From: Desulfomonile tiedjei DSM 6799
Lineage (GTDB): Bacteria > Desulfobacterota > Desulfomonilia > Desulfomonilales > Desulfomonilaceae
DNA: 64,000 bases
Direction: 5' to 3'
NCBI RefSeq assembly: GCF_000266945.1
Contig: NC_018025.1
Coordinates: 5,956,001 to 6,020,000, forward strand
The notes under the pieces were generated by a model. It saw only the letters and a program-made list of their open reading frames with translations. It was not told the DNA's origin and did not search any database. Shown here piece by piece: positions 1 to 8,758 of this stretch; within the stretch, counting starts at the first letter, position 1; each line of letters starts with the position of its first letter. The position numbers were made by a program, and so were the translations under genes.

Positions 1-1302
1 GGCCTGAACGATTGTCTTGTCCTCAGCTTCAGCCTTTTTCACAATCCTTTCAACATTCTCATAGCCGATCAACGGGACAAGGACGGTAGCTGCTATCTTG
101 CTGTTTTGAACTAGTCGTGTGCAGCGATCGATGACGGGTTCGATCCCCTGAACACATTTTTCTGCGAACGACCTCGTGGCTCCGCAGAGAATTGCGACGG
201 ATTCCAGCAAGCTATGGGCGAGAAGGGGCAAGAACTGATTGAGCTCCAACTGGCCCATTGCAGCCACGAGACATATGGCCTGATCGTTGGCCATCACTCT
301 TAGCGCCACTTGAGACACCATCTCCGGGATTACCGGGTTTATTTTTCCGGCCATTATCGAAGACCCAGCCTGTCTCGCAGGCAGCTTGATTTCTCCAAAT
401 CCAGCATTCGGCCCACAACTCAGCAGCCTTATGTCAGAGGCTATCTTAAAGAGATTGCTTGCGTATGCCTTGAGCATTCCTGCAGATTCAACGAAAGAGT
501 CCATATTCTGTGTTGCGTCCACAAGGTTTTCTGCCCGGGCAACATTCAGGCCGGTGATGTGCCGTAGGTTTTCAGCCACGCGAAAGATATAGTCTCTCGG
601 AGCTCCCAGACCGGTTCCCACAGCAGTACCGCCAAGGTTGATCTGCTTGATCCTCTCCCGAGATTTGAAGATTCTCCACCGATCCCTGGAGAGAGCCTCC
701 GCATAGGAGCCAAATTCCATTCCTAGCGTAATCGGAACAGCATCTTGAAGCTGAGTTCTACCCACTTTTACGACATCTCTGAATTGCTGCTCCTTAACCT
801 GAAAGCTTTGTTGAAGGGCCGATATCTCTACCTCCAGTGTTTGTAAATCGGAGAGAGCTGCGACTCTCAAAGCAGTCGGATACACATCGTTGGTAGACTG
901 ATGCATGTTGACATCATCCAGAGGATGCACAACGGAATAATCACCTCTATGGCCTCCAAGAACTTCTATGGCTCTATTGGCTATTACTTCGTTGAGATTC
1001 ATGTTGGTGGACGTTCCCGCTCCTCCTTGAAAAGCATCGACGACCACATGTTCATGGAGTCTGCCGGCCATGATCTCATCACATGCTTTAAGAATCGCGC
1101 TCCCTTTTCGTTGCTCGAGATACCCTAACTCCAGGTTGGTTAAAGCACAGGCTTTTTTGACCGCGGCAAAGGAGATGATGAACGATCGAGGAACCCTGCA
1201 CCCGGACACGTCGAAGTTGCGCAAAGCCCGTAACGTATGTATTCCGTAATAAGCTTCATCGTCTATCTCCAGTTGCCCCAGTCCGTCACTTTCCCATCTC
1301 AT
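1..1302 (-). CDS. aspA: Aspartate ammonia-lyase (aspartase), C-terminus off the window
   Basis: Converts L-aspartate to fumarate and ammonia in the cytoplasm. The 434 codons present include the N-terminal 'DDEAYYGIHTLRAL' segment and the fumarase/aspartase signature 'GSSIMAGKINPVIPE', which has Ala where most members have Pro. The last bases still encode a good match to the family C-terminal helical region, so only about 30 residues are missing beyond base 1. The ATG at 1302-1300 overlaps the end of the preceding small gene by 17 bases, suggesting translational coupling. Aspartase genes occur beside hyd maturation genes in other anaerobes. I infer it may supply ammonia to H-cluster assembly, but ordinary aspartate catabolism is equally possible. 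Confidence 0.93.
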   Translation of the reverse strand, partial: MRWESDGLGQLEIDDEAYYGIHTLRALRNFDVSGCRVPRSFIISFAAVKKACALTNLELGYLEQRKGSAILKACDEIMAGRLHEHVVVDAFQGGAGTSTNMNLNEVIANRAIEVLGGHRGDYSVVHPLDDVNMHQSTNDVYPTALRVAALSDLQTLEVEISALQQSFQVKEQQFRDVVKVGRTQLQDAVPITLGMEFGSYAEALSRDRWRIFKSRERIKQINLGGTAVGTGLGAPRDYIFRVAENLRHITGLNVARAENLVDATQNMDSFVESAGMLKAYASNLFKIASDIRLLSCGPNAGFGEIKLPARQAGSSIMAGKINPVIPEMVSQVALRVMANDQAICLVAAMGQLELNQFLPLLAHSLLESVAILCGATRSFAEKCVQGIEPVIDRCTRLVQNSKIAATVLVPLIGYENVERIVKKAEAEDKTIVQA

Positions 1303-1567
1303 GAAGTCTATTCCTTATCTGATCCGCGAGTGTTATCAAATCACCTACAAGGTGGTCAGGAAACTCAATGGATTCAAGAAACAGGGCAAAATTTCCGTCG
1401 AGCTCTATTCGCCATGTTGGCAGTTCCTTGCCCACCTTGTCTCCTGCAACGTACTTACGATTGTTCCCGAACAGCCTCACCAGGCGTACAGGTATCTTGT
1501 TTTTCTCCCCAAATTCTTTTAGCAGCCCGTCAATTTGCCTAGAAGTAGAGATCTCGTTCGCCATCAT
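1286..1567 (-). CDS. Small unknown protein between hydG and aspA
   Basis: About 93 residues, mixed charge, no membrane segment and no motif I recognise. It starts inside the end of hydG (overlap about 29 bases) and runs into the start of aspA, so it is embedded in the operon and probably translated by coupling. A TTG one codon further upstream is an alternative start. Position alone suggests a role connected with hydrogenase maturation or aspartase; no function can be read from the sequence. Confidence 0.6.
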   Translation of the reverse strand: MMANEISTSRQIDGLLKEFGEKNKIPVRLVRLFGNNRKYVAGDKVGKELPTWRIELDGNFALFLESIEFPDHLVGDLITLADQIRNRLHEMGK

Positions 1568-2960
1568 CAATTCTTTTCAACCTCGCCTCCACTGCGGCAC
1601 ACCTGGAATTATCTTCAAACCGCAGTAGCTCTCGTGATATGAGCGGTTGGCCTGATGCTCTCGTCCGGTCAGATGCATAATCATTCAAATATTCTTTAAA
1701 AGTGAGCAAAGCATTTGGTTGACAGAACTTGTTGATGAAGGAACTCTTGGCCAATCCCATGAAATGATCTCCAGTTCTCCCCAGGCGATAGCATGCGGTG
1801 CAGAAAGAAGGAATGTAGGCAAGATTTTCGGAAAGATCGAAGATAACCTCATCAAGCGATCTGGTGTCTCCAATGGTGAATTGCTGCTTGTCTGGAAGGT
1901 TGGCTCTGGAATCCCGATATGCTCCCGGATAGGTTCTGCTCCCTGCACTCATTTGAGAGACCCCGATCTTCAGCAGCTCTTTTCGGAAATCCGCGTTCTC
2001 GCGAGTAGTTAAGATGAGACCGGTATAAGGGGTCATAATCCGCAGGATGGCGACGACTTTCTTGAAATTGTAATTATCCACCGGGTTGGGGGGGGTGTAA
2101 GATATGGCAGCGCCCAATGCAGGTTCTATTCTCGGAAAAGATATGGTATGCGGACCGACGCCGAAATCCTTCTCGAGCTGTTGGGCATGCATCAGCAGTG
2201 CAAGGACTTCGAATTTGTGGTTGAACAATCCGAAGAGTGCTCCCATGGCCACGTCATCTATCCCGGCTTCCTGAGCTCTATGCAGAGCATAGAGCCGCCA
2301 TAGAAAGTCCTTCTTGCGGCCTGACAGGTGTACCTTTTCATATGTGTCCCTGTGATACGTTTCCTGGAAACACTGATACGTGCCGATGCCCGAACCTTTA
2401 AGAATCCTGAAATCCTCAACGCTCAGCGGCGCGAGGTTCACATTGAGTCTCCTTATTTCACCGCTCTTGCCGGATTTGACCGAGTAAACGGTTTCCACGT
2501 CCTTGGCATAATGCTCTCCATTGAAATCGCTACGCTCACCGTACACGAGGAGCAGCCTCTTGTGTCCCAGTTCCTCAAGTGTTTGCACTTCCTCACGAAT
2601 TTCCGTAGCGTTCAAGGTTTTGCGGTGTAGTTCTTTGTTACGGGCAGCGAATCCGCAGTATGAGCAAGAATTCCCGCATTCGTTACTGATGTACAGAGGA
2701 GCAAACAGGACGATTCGGTTGCCATAAATCTCCAGTTTAATCTGTCGAGCCACTTCGAATATAGCTTCATCAAGTTCTTTATCTTCGTTCTGGAGGAGAA
2801 CCGCAGTCTCAAGAGTGGTAAGTCCTTTCTTCTCTCTGGCTCTTTCAAGAACCTCTTCAACCTGTTTTGCTACTGGATGTTGCGCTTGGGAGAGCTCGGA
2901 CCAGATGCGGTATTCATCGATGAAACTAAACTGTTCTTTCTTCAAAGCTAATTCTGCCAT
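1539..2960 (-). CDS. hydG: [FeFe]-hydrogenase H-cluster maturase HydG
   Basis: Radical-SAM tyrosine lyase that makes the CO and CN ligands of the H-cluster from tyrosine. Using the ATG at 2960 (RBS gaggtg 4 bases upstream) gives 473 residues, the usual length. The radical-SAM CX3CX2C motif is at Cys95, 99 and 102 ('CGNSCSYC'). The second, HydG-specific CX2CX22C cluster motif is at Cys387, 390 and 413, which separates it from the tyrosine lyase ThiH. A start nine codons upstream is possible but has no better RBS. It lies in one minus-strand operon with the hydrogenase structural genes; hydE and hydF are not seen here and may lie beyond the left edge. Confidence 0.96.
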   Translation of the reverse strand: MAELALKKEQFSFIDEYRIWSELSQAQHPVAKQVEEVLERAREKKGLTTLETAVLLQNEDKELDEAIFEVARQIKLEIYGNRIVLFAPLYISNECGNSCSYCGFAARNKELHRKTLNATEIREEVQTLEELGHKRLLLVYGERSDFNGEHYAKDVETVYSVKSGKSGEIRRLNVNLAPLSVEDFRILKGSGIGTYQCFQETYHRDTYEKVHLSGRKKDFLWRLYALHRAQEAGIDDVAMGALFGLFNHKFEVLALLMHAQQLEKDFGVGPHTISFPRIEPALGAAISYTPPNPVDNYNFKKVVAILRIMTPYTGLILTTRENADFRKELLKIGVSQMSAGSRTYPGAYRDSRANLPDKQQFTIGDTRSLDEVIFDLSENLAYIPSFCTACYRLGRTGDHFMGLAKSSFINKFCQPNALLTFKEYLNDYASDRTRASGQPLISRELLRFEDNSRCAAVEARLKRIDDGERDLYF

Positions 2961-3048
2961 GACACACCTCGCAGTATATGTGTGCATCTACACGATTTCC
3001 GAATCGTCTCTCGACAATCCAGTGCCGTCGGATGCAGTTTTTTCACGT

Positions 3049-3291
3049 TTACACAAGTATCGACTTGACGCGGACCTTTGGCAGCATTCCGAGTTTCCCG
3101 GTTAACGCCCCCAATTGATCCGTAGATGCTTCAACGATCAAGCCGATGACACTGATACCTCGTTCCTTGTGTGGCACTCCCATGCGGCCCACGATCAAGT
3201 CACCGAACTGACTGAGGAGTGCATTCACTCTGGCCGCACTCTCTTTTCTGTCTTCAATGATAATCCCTATGACACCGAGCCTCTGGTCCAT
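3049..3291 (-). CDS. TM1266-family iron-only hydrogenase system regulator
   Basis: An 80-residue ACT/NikR-C-like ferredoxin-fold protein of the TM1266 family, found next to [FeFe]-hydrogenase genes and assumed to be a regulator. The sequence begins 'MDQRLGVIGIIIEDR' and has the family's second strand 'ERGISVIGLIVEA'. The ATG at 3291 is preceded by gaaggtg at good spacing; the longer frame to 3381 lacks family similarity upstream of this Met. It has no DNA-binding domain, so it is more likely a ligand sensor or accessory factor than a classical repressor. It sits between the small hydrogenase subunit and hydG. Confidence 0.85.
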   Translation of the reverse strand: MDQRLGVIGIIIEDRKESAARVNALLSQFGDLIVGRMGVPHKERGISVIGLIVEASTDQLGALTGKLGMLPKVRVKSILV

Positions 3292-3568
3292 ACGTTCACC
3301 TTCGAGTTTCAACGTAGATTCCAGTCTTGTCTTCATTTCAGTAAAGGCGACCGAAAAATCCACCTCATGAGAAAAAGACAAAACTCGCTTACGCTTGCTT
3401 TTTCGTAGCGGGAGAAGCAGGACTGATTCTGTCGTCTGGCTCAGAATGGCAAGTTCTCGGGAGGCTCTGTAGAGATGGTAACGGCATGTCCTGCAGGGTA
3501 GCGGCAGAGTTCTCGTGAGAACTGGCCCTCTGGTTCAGATCGAATCCTCCCCGCAGGCTAACGAAGAT
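3292..3568. promoter_or_regulatory. Gap in hyd operon with a 16-base palindrome
   Basis: 277 bases without a credible gene between the small subunit gene and the TM1266-type gene. It contains agttctcgtgagaact at 3508-3523 (7-base perfect arms, 2-base centre), and the half-site agttctcg occurs again near 3455. It could be an operator for a secondary promoter ahead of the maturation genes, or an mRNA hairpin uncoupling structural from maturation genes. The functional reading is inference. Confidence 0.3.
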
Positions 3569-3922
3569 TCAGTTTTCAGGGTACAGTGCCAGTTTCACAC
3601 CACGCTCCTTGAGGATTTTCACTCTGGCCGAGCGGTCTGTGTAATGAGTATGCAATAATCGATGCGCCATATGTGAATTGGGATGATCCAGAAACTCAGT
3701 GTAAAGTTGTTTTACACTAGGATTGTCCTGAGATTTGCGGAACTTCATCTCTTTGTCGTGCTTGTAGATCGAACCAAGTCTGTCGGTGAGATAGGATTGG
3801 ACTTTTTCCGCTGCAGCCTTGGCTTCCGAGTAAGCTGATCTTGCGAATCCCAATCCTGATACAAAAAGCCCCGTAGCAAGACCGGTAATTTGCACAAATC
3901 GACGCCTTGTGAATCTTTCCAT
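3569..3922 (-). CDS. hydB: Periplasmic [FeFe] hydrogenase small subunit (Tat signal)
   Basis: A 117-residue small subunit of a dimeric [FeFe] hydrogenase. It starts 'MERFTRRRFVQITGL' followed by a hydrophobic stretch: a twin-arginine signal that carries the folded heterodimer to the periplasm. The mature part has the family's 'KQLYTEFLDHPNSHMAH' region. The ATG at 3922 lies 20 bases after the large-subunit stop. The large subunit has no signal of its own and is expected to hitch-hike, as in Desulfovibrio. A longer in-frame start at 4063 would overlap the large subunit heavily and place residues in front of the Tat signal, so it is rejected. Confidence 0.92.
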   Translation of the reverse strand: MERFTRRRFVQITGLATGLFVSGLGFARSAYSEAKAAAEKVQSYLTDRLGSIYKHDKEMKFRKSQDNPSVKQLYTEFLDHPNSHMAHRLLHTHYTDRSARVKILKERGVKLALYPEN

Positions 3923-3942
3923 GATTATGCGTCCTCCTCTGC

Positions 3943-5193
3943 CTACGCTCTCTTGAATCCGTTGAATCGATTGAATACCATTCTCAAGTGTTTCATGATG
4001 CTGGACTGCAGAGTTCCAGGAGGAAGAGGTTGTCCGCCTCCGTTCACACAGCCTCCCGGACAAGTCATCACTTCGATGAAATGGTAGGGAGACTTTTTGG
4101 CTCTGATTGCATCACACACCGGCTTGGCGTTGGCCAATCCCCAGATGACAGCGACTTTCACGTCAGTGTCGCCCACCTTGATTGTGGCTTCCTTGAAGTT
4201 TTTCTCACCCCGAACTGCCGTGAAATCGACCTTGTCGAGCTTCTTCTTGGTCACAACCTCATACGCGTACCGAAGGGCAGCCTCCATAACGCCTCCGGAT
4301 GCGGCAAATATGGTTCCCGCTCCAGTGGAGGTCCCGAGCACAGCGTCCGCTTCCTGGTCAGGGAGGCTGTTAAAATCTATGCCCGCCTTCTTGATCATAT
4401 ACGCCAGTTCCCTTGTGGTAATGGTGGCGTCGATGTCACGGTAGCTGCTGGCAGCCAGTTCAGGTCTCAGTCCCTCGTACTTCTTGGCCACGCAAGGCAT
4501 GATAGAAACGGTGTATATGTTCGCTGGAGAAGTATGCGTCTTTTCCGCCCCGTATGTCTTGGCCAACGGCCCCAGCATGCCTATTGGCGACTTGGCGGTT
4601 GAGAGATGAGGGAACAGATCGGGATAATAAGTCTCCATGAATTTAATCCATGCCGGACAGCATGAAGTGAATTGAGGCAAAGGTTGTTTGATCAGACCGG
4701 TGAGTCTTCCGACGAATTCCGTACCCTCTTCGAAAATCGTAAGGTCTGCAGTGAACTCATTGTCCCATATGTAACGGAATCCCAGTTGTCTCAGCGCTGC
4801 GAACATCTTGCCGCCAGCATAAGTACCAGGCTTGGCGCCGAAACACTCGGCTATGCCGTACCGGATTGCAGGCGCAGGCATAGCAACGACCACTCTTTTG
4901 GGATCTTTCAGCGCTGCAATGACTTCATCTACAAAAGAGACCCCCTCGTAGATCGCCTGATACGGACAGTGGTAAAGACACTGGCCGCAATTCATGCACG
5001 CGGCCGGATGGACCACTGTGTGTGGGGCGTCATCTTTTCCACCTGCTCCTTGTATTGCGCCCGTGCCGCAATATTCCAAGCAGGTATCGCAGTTTTGACA
5101 CTTGGCTTGGTCCACTTGGACGAAGTATGTGGCATCTGCGTCCTGGGGACCAGGAGCATTTGTCACGGTCCACACCTTCTCAATTTCTCGCAT
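3943..5193 (-). CDS. hydA: [FeFe] hydrogenase large (catalytic) subunit
   Basis: Catalyses reversible H2 oxidation. Of 416 residues, 1-85 hold two 4Fe-4S ferredoxin motifs (CQNCDTC..C near 32-42; CMNCGQC..C near 66-76). The H-cluster loops are 'TSCCPAW' (176-182), 'MPCVAKKYE' (232-240) and 'MTCPGGCVNGGGQP' (376-389). Cys in all three loops and the bridging Cys382 are present, so it should be active. L1 has Ala where many homologues have Gly ('SCCPGW'). There is a strong RBS (aaggagg). As first gene of the hyd operon with a Tat-exported partner, it is a periplasmic uptake-type dimeric enzyme. Confidence 0.97.
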   Translation of the reverse strand: MREIEKVWTVTNAPGPQDADATYFVQVDQAKCQNCDTCLEYCGTGAIQGAGGKDDAPHTVVHPAACMNCGQCLYHCPYQAIYEGVSFVDEVIAALKDPKRVVVAMPAPAIRYGIAECFGAKPGTYAGGKMFAALRQLGFRYIWDNEFTADLTIFEEGTEFVGRLTGLIKQPLPQFTSCCPAWIKFMETYYPDLFPHLSTAKSPIGMLGPLAKTYGAEKTHTSPANIYTVSIMPCVAKKYEGLRPELAASSYRDIDATITTRELAYMIKKAGIDFNSLPDQEADAVLGTSTGAGTIFAASGGVMEAALRYAYEVVTKKKLDKVDFTAVRGEKNFKEATIKVGDTDVKVAVIWGLANAKPVCDAIRAKKSPYHFIEVMTCPGGCVNGGGQPLPPGTLQSSIMKHLRMVFNRFNGFKRA

Positions 5194-5394
5194 GAAAACC
5201 TCCTTGCATGGTTAGTTTTAAGAACAGGTAAACCCGGGTAACGAACACCCCTTCTGGTCTGTTGTGCCTCGATACACGACTCAGCAGTAACTTTCTCACG
5301 GCAATGAATTGATACCACGAGACTTTCAGTTGCTCATTATCTCAACAAGCATCTTCTGCTTATCCGCTCAACGTTTCGTCAACTCGATGACTTC
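5194..5394. promoter_or_regulatory. Region upstream of hydA
   Basis: About 200 bases holding the hydA RBS and presumably the operon promoter (transcribed leftward). No convincing -35/-10 pair or operator could be fixed by eye. Confidence 0.35.
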
Positions 5395-5622
5395 CTATGG
5401 ATCGGGTTTGCAGGCGTTCAAAGCATTTTCATCCTTGTTTTCTGTTTTGGTTACGTAACACGATCCAGCGCATCCAACTGCTTTGCCGGAATCATCTTCA
5501 TGCACATGCTCGTGGGTATGCGATTCTTCCGGCGAGTGACAATGAGTGTGCGAGTGACATTCGTCTTCGTGGCAGTGCTCGCCATGTTCTGTTTCAATAT
5601 CCAAGTTTTTGATGATTGGCAT
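5395..5622 (-). CDS. Small Cys/His-rich metal-binding protein
   Basis: 75 residues from the ATG at 5622. Residues 12-45 alternate His with Glu, Ser and Thr ('HGEHCHEDECHSHTHCH'), followed by a Cys-containing tail ('GCAGSCYV'). Such a composition binds Ni, Zn or Fe; no enzymatic fold is evident. It lies upstream of the hydrogenase operon on the same strand. A second, even richer His protein is at 8146-8406. Probable metal storage or delivery for hydrogenase or CODH/ACS is an inference from neighbourhood. Starts at 5640 or 5727 are possible but lack a good RBS. Confidence 0.65.
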   Translation of the reverse strand: MPIIKNLDIETEHGEHCHEDECHSHTHCHSPEESHTHEHVHEDDSGKAVGCAGSCYVTKTENKDENALNACKPDP

Positions 5623-5699
5623 ATAAAATCTCTCTTTCATAATGGATTTGGGGAGATCATCTCTTTCGGAGATCCTCGCGTACGGATTGAGACCCCTTC

Positions 5700-6299
5700 T
5701 CAGTGCAACCTGAATTCCGAGTGACAAGTCGAATCTGAAAACACAGGATTACCTCTGAGAGAATCATCGATAACAGACAGACAAATCGAGTCATTTAATA
5801 TGCTACTCTCGTCCAGGTACTTTCCCCGTGACTTCTCCACTACCTCCAGGTAATGCATAGGGTCGAATGGATGACGAATCTGTTGCTCGACGCTTCCCAG
5901 CAAACAGCGTGAAAAATCCCCAGAAATCTTCACTGATCGCAGTGCTGCCACCAGACCGTTTGAAGCATTGATCAGGCCCACGTTCAAAGAGACCCCGTCT
6001 TTCAGGTTATGAAAGTCATCCATTGGATCTGGGCGCATGATTGGTGGGTTTATCCACCAGTTGTAATGAGCCTTTTGCCAGGACTGATCGCCGAATCTTC
6101 CGAAAAAGAACAGGACCTCCTCGTCAAGGCCCAGAGCTAACGTCGCCGGCCCTTTACGAATGTCATAGATCAGTGAGAGGTCTGGATTTTTTGTCGACAG
6201 TATGAGGGTGTGGCCCCCAGTGGTGTAATTGTAATGAATCGCCTCCTCATAGCCGGTGACCCCGGGATGAAAAGGTTGCCCCACTCTAATTCGCTGCAT
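5700..6299 (-). CDS. Unknown 199-residue protein
   Basis: Starts with ATG at 6299 behind a clear RBS (aaggag). It has no membrane segment, signal or recognised motif. The N-terminal two thirds look like a beta-rich fold ('HTLILSTKNPDLSLIYDIR', 'EEVLFFFGRFGDQSW'). It is on the same strand as the downstream Cys/His-rich gene and could be co-transcribed with it, and possibly with the hydrogenase operon. Function not assigned. Confidence 0.6.
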   Translation of the reverse strand: MQRIRVGQPFHPGVTGYEEAIHYNYTTGGHTLILSTKNPDLSLIYDIRKGPATLALGLDEEVLFFFGRFGDQSWQKAHYNWWINPPIMRPDPMDDFHNLKDGVSLNVGLINASNGLVAALRSVKISGDFSRCLLGSVEQQIRHPFDPMHYLEVVEKSRGKYLDESSILNDSICLSVIDDSLRGNPVFSDSTCHSEFRLH

Positions 6300-6687
6300 G
6301 AGCTTCTCCTTGCGATTGCTAATCTCAGAAAAGTGCTCGGGTGATCCGCTCTCCCCCCTCCGTCTTCGCTTCCAACTGCAGTACCCGGATCACCGGTTTC
6401 ATTTCTGCCCGTTGCTCCTTCTCAAGAACGGAGACGGGCTCAAACGCCTAAAAACCGCTCTGGATCGCGCGTAGCACGTTCTACCAGTTCGTACTACTTT
6501 ATGCAAGAGTTTTTTCCGGTTGTTTTCTTACACTTCCAAATTCCGCAAACGAGAACACGCTTGCAGGTTTTGCGGTAGTACGATATTCCTAAAGGTGGTA
6601 CTAAAGACGGTTCATTCTCCTACGCTGCCCCTGCCGGGGTATTGAATCTGTAACTTCAAAAAATCATGGTGAACAGGAGTTTGGGAA
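6300..6687. promoter_or_regulatory. Divergent intergenic region upstream of acsD
   Basis: No gene seen. It must hold promoters for the leftward unknown gene and rightward acsD. Short related motifs recur: gtactac at 6491-6497, its reverse complement gtagtac at 6575-6581, and ggtagtac/ggtggtac repeated about 20 bases apart at 6574 and 6594, possibly a regulator site. The acsD RBS (aggag) is at 6675-6679. Confidence 0.35.
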
Positions 6688-8046
6688 ATGGGTGCTCTGC
6701 CGCAAGTAAAATATTCGGGAAAAATTCGCGAAATTAGCATGGGAAAGCCGGGCTGTGAAGTGACGGTTGGAGGAGAGACTGCGTACAACTTTTATGGTTT
6801 CGAAGGCTTGATGCCTCACGCCCCGAAGCTTGCCCTTCAGGTAGTGGATATCCAGCCCGAGGAATGGGCTCCCGATGCTCTTGAACCGTACGTCGACGTT
6901 CTTGGCGATCCGGTTGCTTGGGCCAAGAAATGTGTGGAATACGGCGCGGATATGATTTGTCTTTGGCTGGCCGGGACCGATCCAAACGGCAAAAATCTTC
7001 CGGCCGAACATGCTGCCGAAATTGCAAGGCAGGTTGCCGAGGCTATAAATGTCCCCCTCATTGTCTGGGGAGTTTCCAGCGATGAGAAGAATACGGCAGT
7101 GTTGAAAGCGGTGGCAGAATCATGCGCTGGTTTTAACTTGGTGCTGGGCCCCGTGACAGAGAGCAATTTCAAGCAGGTGGGGGCTGCGGCAATTGCGTAC
7201 AAACACATTGTTGCTGCCAATTCCCCCATTGACATCAATTTAGCCAAGCAGTTGAACATACTTCTTGAAAATCTTGGGGTACCTACCGACCGAATCTTGA
7301 TTGACCCTACGACAGGATCCGTAGGGTATGGCATGGAATACTGTTACTCCATCATGGAACGGATACGGCAAGCAGCCCTTACCCAGAATGATGACAAGTT
7401 GCAGTACCCAATTATCAACAACATAGCTGAGGAAGTCTGGAAAACCAAGGAAGCCAAGCTCTCTGAAAACGATGACCCAAGGCTCGGGAATGCAGGCATT
7501 CGAGGAATAAATTTGGAGGCCATTACCGCTTTGAGTGCACTTCAAGCCGGCTCGGATCTCCTCATATTGAGGCATCCCGAGACTATGCGCCACATCCGCA
7601 ATTACGTAGATAACATCATGGTGAAGACTGACTTGGATTCCATGGGAGTAGATCTCTCGTTGGTAACTACGCATGAGGCGCCTCCGTTGGAAAGCAAAGC
7701 GACAGAAAGAGCCGCTGCAACTCCAAAACCATCCGTGTCCGAAATACCACAATCAAAACAACCAAAACCGTTTGCACAAGAACCCACAGGAGAGCAGGAG
7801 GCGGGCAAAGATCAGCTCTTGCCGTCTGGACCGGCATCGATGGAGCAGCCCCCGGAAGCTGTGAAACAGGACGAACCGTTGGTGATTCACAGTAAGAAAG
7901 GCACTCGAAAGGCAAAACCGGCATCTGATTCAGAAGAAGACCTTGGGCTCTCAGAAGAGGACATTGAGGCGCTGAAAGAAATGTCGGCTGCTTTCAGGGC
8001 TTTCAAGGGTCTCGTTTTGGGGCTGGCAAGACTCCTGTCAAAGTGA
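6688..8046 (+). CDS. acsD: CODH/ACS corrinoid iron-sulfur protein small (delta) subunit, extended
   Basis: The small subunit of the corrinoid iron-sulfur protein carries methyl groups into acetyl-CoA synthase in the Wood-Ljungdahl pathway. Residues 1-325 fit the CdhD/AcsD TIM-barrel ('GGETAYNFYGFEG', 'DPTTGSVGYGMEYCYSIMERIR', 'GIRGINLEAITALSALQAG'). The remaining ~125 residues are a Pro/Glu/Lys-rich linker (about 330-420) and a C-terminal helix ('LSEEDIEALKEMSAAFRAF') beyond the normal family end. The gene stands alone: acsC, acsB and the methyltransferase are not adjacent. Start chosen at ATG 6688 with aggag 8 bases upstream. Confidence 0.92.
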   Translation: MGALPQVKYSGKIREISMGKPGCEVTVGGETAYNFYGFEGLMPHAPKLALQVVDIQPEEWAPDALEPYVDVLGDPVAWAKKCVEYGADMICLWLAGTDPNGKNLPAEHAAEIARQVAEAINVPLIVWGVSSDEKNTAVLKAVAESCAGFNLVLGPVTESNFKQVGAAAIAYKHIVAANSPIDINLAKQLNILLENLGVPTDRILIDPTTGSVGYGMEYCYSIMERIRQAALTQNDDKLQYPIINNIAEEVWKTKEAKLSENDDPRLGNAGIRGINLEAITALSALQAGSDLLILRHPETMRHIRNYVDNIMVKTDLDSMGVDLSLVTTHEAPPLESKATERAAATPKPSVSEIPQSKQPKPFAQEPTGEQEAGKDQLLPSGPASMEQPPEAVKQDEPLVIHSKKGTRKAKPASDSEEDLGLSEEDIEALKEMSAAFRAFKGLVLGLARLLSK

Positions 8047-8145
8047 CCGAGTGGCTATGGACTCTTTTCTCTGCTGGCGGATAGGCCGGAGTCAGCTTTT
8101 CGACGTGCCGCCTCCGGCCGGTTGAATTCCTGGACGCATCCCGTT

Positions 8146-8406
8146 TCAGTGGGAATGCTCATGCGCCTCCGCCTCGTGAGTTGCATGAACGTGATCATGA
8201 GCGCCATGGTCTCCCGTATGCTCGTGAGTATGAGACGATTGCTCGCGGTCATGCTCATGGGAATGCTTGTGTTCGTGGCCGTGTTCGTGGACATGAGTGT
8301 GACAATGCTCGTGAGCATGCACTCTATCTCCGTGGCGGTGCTCATGAGTGTGAGAGTGTTCGTGCTCGTGTGAATGCAAATGCTCGTGTTCGTGATTGCC
8401 TTCCAT
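8146..8406 (-). CDS. Extremely histidine-rich protein (34 of 86 residues His)
   Basis: From the ATG at 8406 (RBS aaggag) the protein is almost entirely alternating His-Glu/Ser/Thr with one Cys. It has no signal and no fold, and resembles the His-rich tails of HypB, SlyD and CooJ-type nickel-binding proteins. It converges on acsD, whose partner enzyme needs nickel. Nickel or zinc buffering is inferred from composition and neighbours. The Gly-Ala-His C-terminus rather than a GTPase domain excludes HypB itself. Confidence 0.7.
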   Translation of the reverse strand: MEGNHEHEHLHSHEHEHSHTHEHRHGDRVHAHEHCHTHVHEHGHEHKHSHEHDREQSSHTHEHTGDHGAHDHVHATHEAEAHEHSH

Positions 8407-8758
8407 GTGTATGGACTCCTTTTTGATTATTTTTGGGTTCGTTACACAATACTCCTTGGCTTTTAAGTTAAGGCAGGCGCCCCATATTGTCAATAAAGTA
8501 ACATAGTTATGTTGCACGTGATACTGGTCGGGTACGTTTGGCCGGACGGATCGTCATTCATGACACGAGCCGTTCAAAGGGTCTCAGGAGAGCGATGAGA
8601 CGCGCACACATGATAAGACGACCGCCGCGTAGTGCTCAGCTCGAAAGCTACTACCATGATAATACTATTTTATTTGCATCCCCCCGCATGAAGCGGCATG
8701 CAGCCATGGGAGGTTAGTTTATCCGTGGCATGACAACAACAGGAGGAAAAGCATGAAA
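8407..8758. other. Gene-free stretch before the IS66 element
   Basis: Contains the promoter region of the His-rich gene (leftward). Nothing else convincing was seen. Confidence 0.4.

Noticed and set aside
8055-8373. Long frames opposite the His-rich gene
   Set aside because: They are shadows of the alternating His codons, giving artificial Met/Val or Arg/Cys-rich products without RBS.
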